A DNA stretch of 64,000 nucleotides from Coriobacteriaceae bacterium (GTDB taxonomy: Bacteria; Actinomycetota; Coriobacteriia; Coriobacteriales; Coriobacteriaceae): assembly GCA_025993015.1 (NCBI GenBank), contig DAJPFV010000001.1, positions 434,001 through 498,000 on the forward strand. Direction: 5' to 3'. Shown piece by piece: positions 59,687 to 64,000 of the stretch. The stretch's first letter is position 1. Each line of letters opens with the position of its first letter. The notes under the pieces were generated by a model that saw only the letters and a program-made list of their open reading frames with translations, ran no database searches and was not told the origin of the DNA. The translations under genes and the position numbers were made by a program.

Positions 59687-60381
59687 AACGCGCCTTTATG
59701 TCCGAGCTCGCCATCGCTCGCTCGCTTATCCCGAGCATTGCGGGCGTCGGCTTGTTCATCTTCGTCGTGTTGACCCTCGCCAACGCATCGGATGGCGATT
59801 CCGGTATGAGCGCCGGCGCCTGCGCCGTCAGTGCCATGTCACCCATCATATTCATGAACTCACTGGCCGGTTTCGACAATCAAAACGGTTGGGAGCGCTA
59901 TCGCGCAACGCTGCCTCTTTCTCGTAAAGACATCATCTGCGCACGCTACCTGAGCATCATTGTCTTTTCGGCTGTCATGGCGTGCGCCGCCGCGCTTCTG
60001 AGCGTCGTCTCCTTCCCGCTCTTCAACAGCGCGGGTATTCCGTTGACGGGACAGATCGTCTTTGAGATTGCAATAGCCTCGGCAGCATCGATGCTCATCT
60101 CCCTCATGATGGTGTTTTTGGCACAGCCGCTGTTCTTTCGATTTGGACACATGGAGGCGCTGCGCCTATCCGTTGGCCTGTTTGCCCTGCTCGGGTGCCT
60201 TGCCATGGCCACGCTGAGCTCCTCCAACCCCATTAGCAACTGGCTCATGTCCATTGCCGGAGCGAATCCCGATCCCGCCGTCCTTGGCTGCCCGTGTGCA
60301 GGAATTGCCGTACTGGCGCTCGCACTATGCGCAATCAGCTGCACCGTCAGCACCAAGGTTTATCGAGTACGCGATCTGTAA
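59683..60381 (+). CDS. ABC-2-type transporter permease
   Basis: This 232-residue protein has six hydrophobic segments and a periodic ERYRATLPLSRKDIICARYL loop, typical of ABC-2 permeases. The start overlaps the ATPase stop (ATGA), which gives translational coupling. Together with the YtrA regulator it forms a three-gene operon. Confidence 0.88.
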   Translation: MKRAFMSELAIARSLIPSIAGVGLFIFVVLTLANASDGDSGMSAGACAVSAMSPIIFMNSLAGFDNQNGWERYRATLPLSRKDIICARYLSIIVFSAVMACAAALLSVVSFPLFNSAGIPLTGQIVFEIAIASAASMLISLMMVFLAQPLFFRFGHMEALRLSVGLFALLGCLAMATLSSSNPISNWLMSIAGANPDPAVLGCPCAGIAVLALALCAISCTVSTKVYRVRDL

Positions 60382-60509
60382 TCGACGGCTAAAAAAGCTT
60401 AGGTGGTACCCCGCTTATTTTTTCAACGAAACGAGGCGGCATAGCGTCACCACCGCCCTTCACAGCAGGCCGTCTAGTTCTTGGCAACCAAAAAGACACC
60501 GTCAGCATA

Positions 60510-60693
60510 TCGAAGGTGAATACTTTTCCGAGAAGTGAACGAGTAAAATCAGTGCCCTGTAGCATCGACATTTTTAAGGACTCAATTCCTGCGGTTTTTG
60601 TCTAAGAATCCTGCAGTTTTGTTCGAAAAAAGTGTGCATGTTCCAGGGGTCCAGATTTACTCGTTCACTTCGCGGAAAACCATTCACCTTCGA
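60510..60693. repeat. 184-bp inverted-repeat element (MITE-like)
   Basis: A 41-bp left arm (60510-60550) and 40-bp right arm (60654-60693) match with about four differences; GAAGTGAACGAGTAA is exact. Inner parts still pair loosely. Two direct repeats TCCTGCGGTTTT / TCCTGCAGTTTT lie at the centre. The region 60382-60830 otherwise holds no gene. No transposase is inside. Confidence 0.75.
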
Positions 60694-60830
60694 TTCGAGC
60701 CTTAACCAAATGCCCTCTCGAACTATGGCCCCTGTCTCACCACAGCGATATCAAAGCTTCATGGCGGGACGGTATCATCGGACGAGCGCCGTAAATCTGG
60801 CGCGGTCGTTCTTGGGGAGGCATTTCGCCC

Positions 60831-61058
60831 GTGTCGTGGGTCGTCGCAGCATTTGCGTCAGCACTCTTTGCCGGCATCACATCCATCTTGGCCAAATGCG
60901 GCATCAAACAAACCGATTCCGATGTCGCAACCGCCATCCGTATCTGCGTGGCGCTCGTTTTCGCCTGTGCAAAACACCATCGCCATCGTGCTGAGGAAGC
61001 TCTAAACGACAACCGCGCGAGCTCGCAAACACACGACCCCGCGCGGCTTCTTTCTTAA
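60831..61058 (+). pseudogene. EamA-family transporter fragment
   Basis: The first 45 residues (SWVVAAFASALFAGITSILAK, KQTDSDVATAIRICVALVFA) match the start of the single-domain EamA family of about 140 residues. After this the hydrophobic pattern is lost and the frame ends in charged sequence. GTG start with GGGGAGG upstream. It looks like a truncated gene, perhaps damaged by the neighbouring inverted-repeat element. Confidence 0.6.
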
Positions 61059-61087
61059 TGACTTTTGGAACAGCGGCCCAGCAGGCG

Positions 61088-61879
61088 CTACATCCTCACG
61101 CCAGGTTTGGGATGCCTGTACTGACCGTGGGATGCCGTGCGCTTACCGTGCGAGATGGCAAATTTGGGACAACAGTGCAGGCAACGAAGGCAGGCTGCGC
61201 ACTCCGGCTTTGTCCAGACGGGAAGGCCGTCGCGCATCTCAATCGCCGCCATGGGGCAGCGCTTGGCACACAGGCCGCAGCCGATGCAGCGATCGGCATC
61301 GACGGCAAACTTGCTCGTCTGTTGCATGCGCGGCAGCCCAATTGCGTGATACGCGCACGATGCAAACAGAGGCACGCGATGGCACATCATGTTGCCCGTG
61401 CGGCGCGCCCGCACCGCCTCGATCACGGCATCAATCTGCGCCTCGGCAGCCCTATTGATACCCTCAACCTTTTGAGGGTCAGACAGGTCGAAAACAGGCG
61501 TCCAGGTATCAGGCATCTTGACGCTCATCGCCGCATCTAACTCGAGCCCACGCTCGTGTAGCAGATCGCGGGCGAACTTGGCCGATTGCCCGGTCGTCGA
61601 ACCATATGTCGAGACATAGAACGTATAGGGGCGCTCGCCGCCCTTTGTGCCGGCAGCAACCGATAGGTCGACAGTCTTCAAAAACTCGATCATTGGCGCC
61701 GGCAAGCCCCAGGCGTATACCGGGGCGACAAACCCCAACCGACAGGGGCCTTCCATCACAGCGAGGTGAAGGATCTCGGCATCAAAGCGCTCAATCGACA
61801 TAACCCTGTCGTCCGTCGCCGCCGCAATGCGACGCGCCACATGCTCGCTGTTCCCTGTCGCGCTAAAGTACAGGATCAT
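61088..61879 (-). CDS. EFR1-family flavodoxin-ferredoxin fusion
   Basis: This 263-residue protein has an N-terminal flavodoxin-like domain (MILYFSATGNSEHVARRI; YAWGLPAPMIEFLK). A C-terminal bicluster ferredoxin follows, with CIGCGLCAKRCP and CAACLRCLHCCPK, giving two 4Fe-4S centres. EFR1 proteins carry electrons from ferredoxin-type donors to FMN. Common in anaerobes; the partner is unknown. The ATG at 61879 is at the flavodoxin start. Confidence 0.9.
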   Translation of the reverse strand: MILYFSATGNSEHVARRIAAATDDRVMSIERFDAEILHLAVMEGPCRLGFVAPVYAWGLPAPMIEFLKTVDLSVAAGTKGGERPYTFYVSTYGSTTGQSAKFARDLLHERGLELDAAMSVKMPDTWTPVFDLSDPQKVEGINRAAEAQIDAVIEAVRARRTGNMMCHRVPLFASCAYHAIGLPRMQQTSKFAVDADRCIGCGLCAKRCPMAAIEMRDGLPVWTKPECAACLRCLHCCPKFAISHGKRTASHGQYRHPKPGVRM

Positions 61880-61914
61880 CTCGTACCCCTGGAATTGACT
61901 CGTGAAAAACCGCG

Positions 61915-63204
61915 CTACTTGCGCAGCGGCTTGGGCAGTGGAATGCCGGCGGCGATAACGGCCGCGATGATCATGCAGACGATACCCTTGAGTGGGAAGC
62001 ACATGAGCAGCAGGCCCACGACCATGACCGGCTGACGCATGACCGCACCCATCGTCGATGCCGTGCAGACGGCGACGCAAAAGACCGGATCTGCGCCGGT
62101 GAGGATGGCAAGGCCATAGCCCAGGCTTACGCCCGAGAAGATAACCGGGAAGAAGTGGCCGCCGCGCCAACCAAGGTTGATGAGGGCGGGCGTCAGCATG
62201 GCCTTAACAAGACCGGTCGCGATAAGCACGCCAGCGGGAATGGTCAGATAGGTTTCCATGAGCACGTCGGCCTGGGTCTCGCCGGCAAACATGGTGTAGG
62301 GCAGGACCGTGCCGCAGATGGCGAGCGCCAGACCGGCTAGCATGGCCTTGACGACAGGACGCTCCCCTATGGCATGGGCAAGCGCTTCGCTCGCGTGCTC
62401 AGAGACAAAGTACAGCCAGCCGCAGATTGTTCCGATCAGCGACAGAGGGACGAGCCAGGTAAGCTCCAAGTTGCCCACCACGGCAGCCTCGAACCTGGGC
62501 ATGCCCATGCCGCCGCCCACAAGCTGGCCAAGCAGCAGGTAGGTGCCCAGGCCGCCGGCAATCGCGATGCCGTAAACCACGGTCTTTTGCGCCTTGGGCA
62601 GCCTGATGGTGATCTCGTCGGACGCAGAGCCCTCGTCGCCGTCGGCGCTACCGGCAAGCGGTGCCACAAAGCCAAAGACGGGCGCGGTAAAGAGCGCCGT
62701 CAACGCGGCCTGGGTACCCAGCAGCGTAAGCTCCCTAAATTCGGCGCCAAAGCGGCGCATGCGGTCGCCAACCCAGCTGCACAGACCCGCGATAACGCCG
62801 GTCAGGCCGGCCTCCGGTCCAATACTTCCGCCAAACAGCAGCGGCAGCAATGCCGCGAGCGAAAGCTTGCCCAGGTTGTCATACGGGTAGTGCCCGTCTT
62901 GCTTAACCTTAGCCATCACCTGGTTGAGGTCATCGGTCTTGGCGCCTGTCATCTTTTCGTACAGACCGATTAACAGGCCGCCCAGCAGGCAGACAAAAAA
63001 CGGGTACGGCAAAAAGCCAAACGGGCCGCTGGCAAGCTCGGGCGAAGCGACGCCCAGCGCGTACGGAATCTCGGTCCATAGATAGTCGATACCGTGCTCC
63101 ATCGCAAAAAAGAACAGCCAGACCGCGGCACCTGCGAACGCACCGGTCACGGCAACGCTAACTAAAAACAGCGCGCGGTTTGTGGGTTTGGCAAGGTTAT
63201 CCAT
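61915..63204 (-). CDS. ClC-family chloride channel/antiporter
   Basis: This 429-residue membrane protein has the ClC motif GGSIGPEAG and a second-half GWRGGHFFPVIFSG signature corresponding to the anion-coordinating GxFxP. About 11 hydrophobic segments are visible, with no CBS domains. It moves Cl-, F- or another anion, possibly coupled to H+. GGGAGG precedes the ATG. It lies upstream of the EFR1 gene on the same strand with a 35-bp gap. Confidence 0.9.
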   Translation of the reverse strand: MDNLAKPTNRALFLVSVAVTGAFAGAAVWLFFFAMEHGIDYLWTEIPYALGVASPELASGPFGFLPYPFFVCLLGGLLIGLYEKMTGAKTDDLNQVMAKVKQDGHYPYDNLGKLSLAALLPLLFGGSIGPEAGLTGVIAGLCSWVGDRMRRFGAEFRELTLLGTQAALTALFTAPVFGFVAPLAGSADGDEGSASDEITIRLPKAQKTVVYGIAIAGGLGTYLLLGQLVGGGMGMPRFEAAVVGNLELTWLVPLSLIGTICGWLYFVSEHASEALAHAIGERPVVKAMLAGLALAICGTVLPYTMFAGETQADVLMETYLTIPAGVLIATGLVKAMLTPALINLGWRGGHFFPVIFSGVSLGYGLAILTGADPVFCVAVCTASTMGAVMRQPVMVVGLLLMCFPLKGIVCMIIAAVIAAGIPLPKPLRK

Positions 63205-63329
63205 CGGGTCCTCCCGCGGTCAAAGTCGACATAGTTATGTTTTATTGTAGAGCGAGCGTTGCCCGAACGAGCCAACCGTCTGCGCCGCAAACGGCACCAT
63301 TGGGAGTCATAGTGGGACAGGCTCAAGAC

Positions 63330-63863
63330 TTATCCGTTGATAATCGAGGCAATCTCGCGCAAATCGTCGGCAAAGTAAATGCCTTGCTGGCGCTGCGGGC
63401 TCGATAAACCCTTATCGATCATGTGCCCGAGCAGCGCCTTGAGGTCGTTGTAGTAACCGTCCAGGTTATACAGGATGCACGGAGCACTCAGGTGCCCCAA
63501 CGACACCGCGGACATGACCTCGGCAATCTCCTCGAGTGTGCCCGTCCCACCGGGAAAGGCGATGAACGCATCGCCGAGCTCAATCATCTTGGCCTTGCGC
63601 TCCGCCATATCGCTCGTCACGATGAGGTCGTCGATACCGTCATGTTGAAACTCGGCCTCGATAAAAAAGCTCGGCTCCACACCCGTCACGTGTCCGCCAG
63701 CATCGAGCACGCTATCGGCGAGCGCACCCATCAGGCCCGATTTGGACCCGCCGTATACCAGCGCGTGTCCGTTGGCGCCAATCCAGTTGCCCAGCTCCTG
63801 CACCGCGGGCAGAAATGCCGGGTCATTGCCAGTGTTGGCACCCAGGTACACGGTGATATTCAT
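63330..63863 (-). CDS. LOG-family nucleotide 5'-monophosphate phosphoribohydrolase
   Basis: This 177-residue Rossmann protein has the LOG signatures VYGGSKSGLMGALADS and PGGTGTLEEIAEV. The family cleaves the N-glycosidic bond of nucleoside monophosphates (AMP-type or cytokinin ribotides). GAGGGGG precedes the ATG. The role in bacteria is usually nucleotide turnover. Confidence 0.92.
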   Translation of the reverse strand: MNITVYLGANTGNDPAFLPAVQELGNWIGANGHALVYGGSKSGLMGALADSVLDAGGHVTGVEPSFFIEAEFQHDGIDDLIVTSDMAERKAKMIELGDAFIAFPGGTGTLEEIAEVMSAVSLGHLSAPCILYNLDGYYNDLKALLGHMIDKGLSSPQRQQGIYFADDLREIASIING

Positions 63864-63899
63864 ATTCAGTCCCCCTCATCGTGACGCACGGCGCCCGTT

Positions 63900-64000
63900 C
63901 TAGCGCTGGCGTCGACGATACTCGCGCACGCGACGCGAAAGATCGGCAAGCTCGTCGCGATCGAGCTCTTCCAAATGCTCCAGATCATCCATAAGGCGCG
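63900..64000 (-). CDS. Unidentified protein, C-terminal end (cut by window)
   Basis: Only the last 33 or so residues are in view, rich in charged residues (EHLEELDRDELADLSRRV). The open frame continues past the edge. A Met at 63992 could be a start, but this cannot be decided. Family unknown. Confidence 0.5.
   Translation of the reverse strand, partial: RLMDDLEHLEELDRDELADLSRRVREYRRRQR

Overview
The window is about 60% GC and gene-dense, with strong AGGAGG-type ribosome binding sites and frequent GTG starts. It looks like a chromosomal segment of a gut Coriobacteriia, most likely Collinsella. This is an inference from composition, a bile salt hydrolase with full catalytic signature, and many short palindromic repeats. 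About 56 genes are called; I see no rRNA, tRNA, prophage or CRISPR array.

Layout. 1-4805: a truncated DUF2130 gene, then a sugar operon (BglG-type antiterminator, a leader with an intrinsic terminator, PTS EIIBC, ChbG/YdjC deacetylase). 4879-10643: a phosphoesterase, an aldehyde/alcohol dehydrogenase pair, a rubrerythrin, and PdxR divergent from pdxST (10789-12287), which makes pyridoxal 5'-phosphate. 12301-13434: hairpin repeats and an IS200-type element. 13435-18120: an RGG-rich protein, a 14-TM exporter, a small deformylase-like protein and an HTH-aminotransferase fusion with its own operator array. 18284-28017: a LysR/EamA pair, Kup, bile salt hydrolase, a second deformylase-like protein lacking the catalytic Glu, a purine permease, an esterase and a YxjG/H-type methionine synthase. 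28173-32190: LysR, a HAD phosphatase, and a TPP-riboswitch thiamine salvage operon (thiM, thiamine-binding protein, thiE). 32292-40865: patatin, two related GGDEF proteins (one also EAL), a flavoprotein with an ArsC-like partner, a CobW GTPase and TrmL.

40895-46616: a minus-strand run of UvrA-like ABC protein, AAA ATPase and TetM-like GTPase, which resembles a self-protection or ribosome-rescue module. 46870-56078: housekeeping modifiers (RsmJ, RlmA, Ung), a MATE exporter, a second LysR/EamA pair, and a queuosine-precursor transporter with a possible preQ1 aptamer. 56235-60381: release factor 3, a four-unit array of regular inverted repeats, and a YtrA-type regulator with an ABC transporter. 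60382-64000: a large inverted-repeat element beside an EamA gene fragment, an EFR1 flavodoxin-ferredoxin, a ClC channel and a LOG phosphoribohydrolase.

The parts least explained by known families are the alternating repeat array at 57994-58290, the dispersed palindromes sharing a GGGACA-type core, the RGG-tailed protein, and the two deformylase-like proteins with complementary active-site losses.
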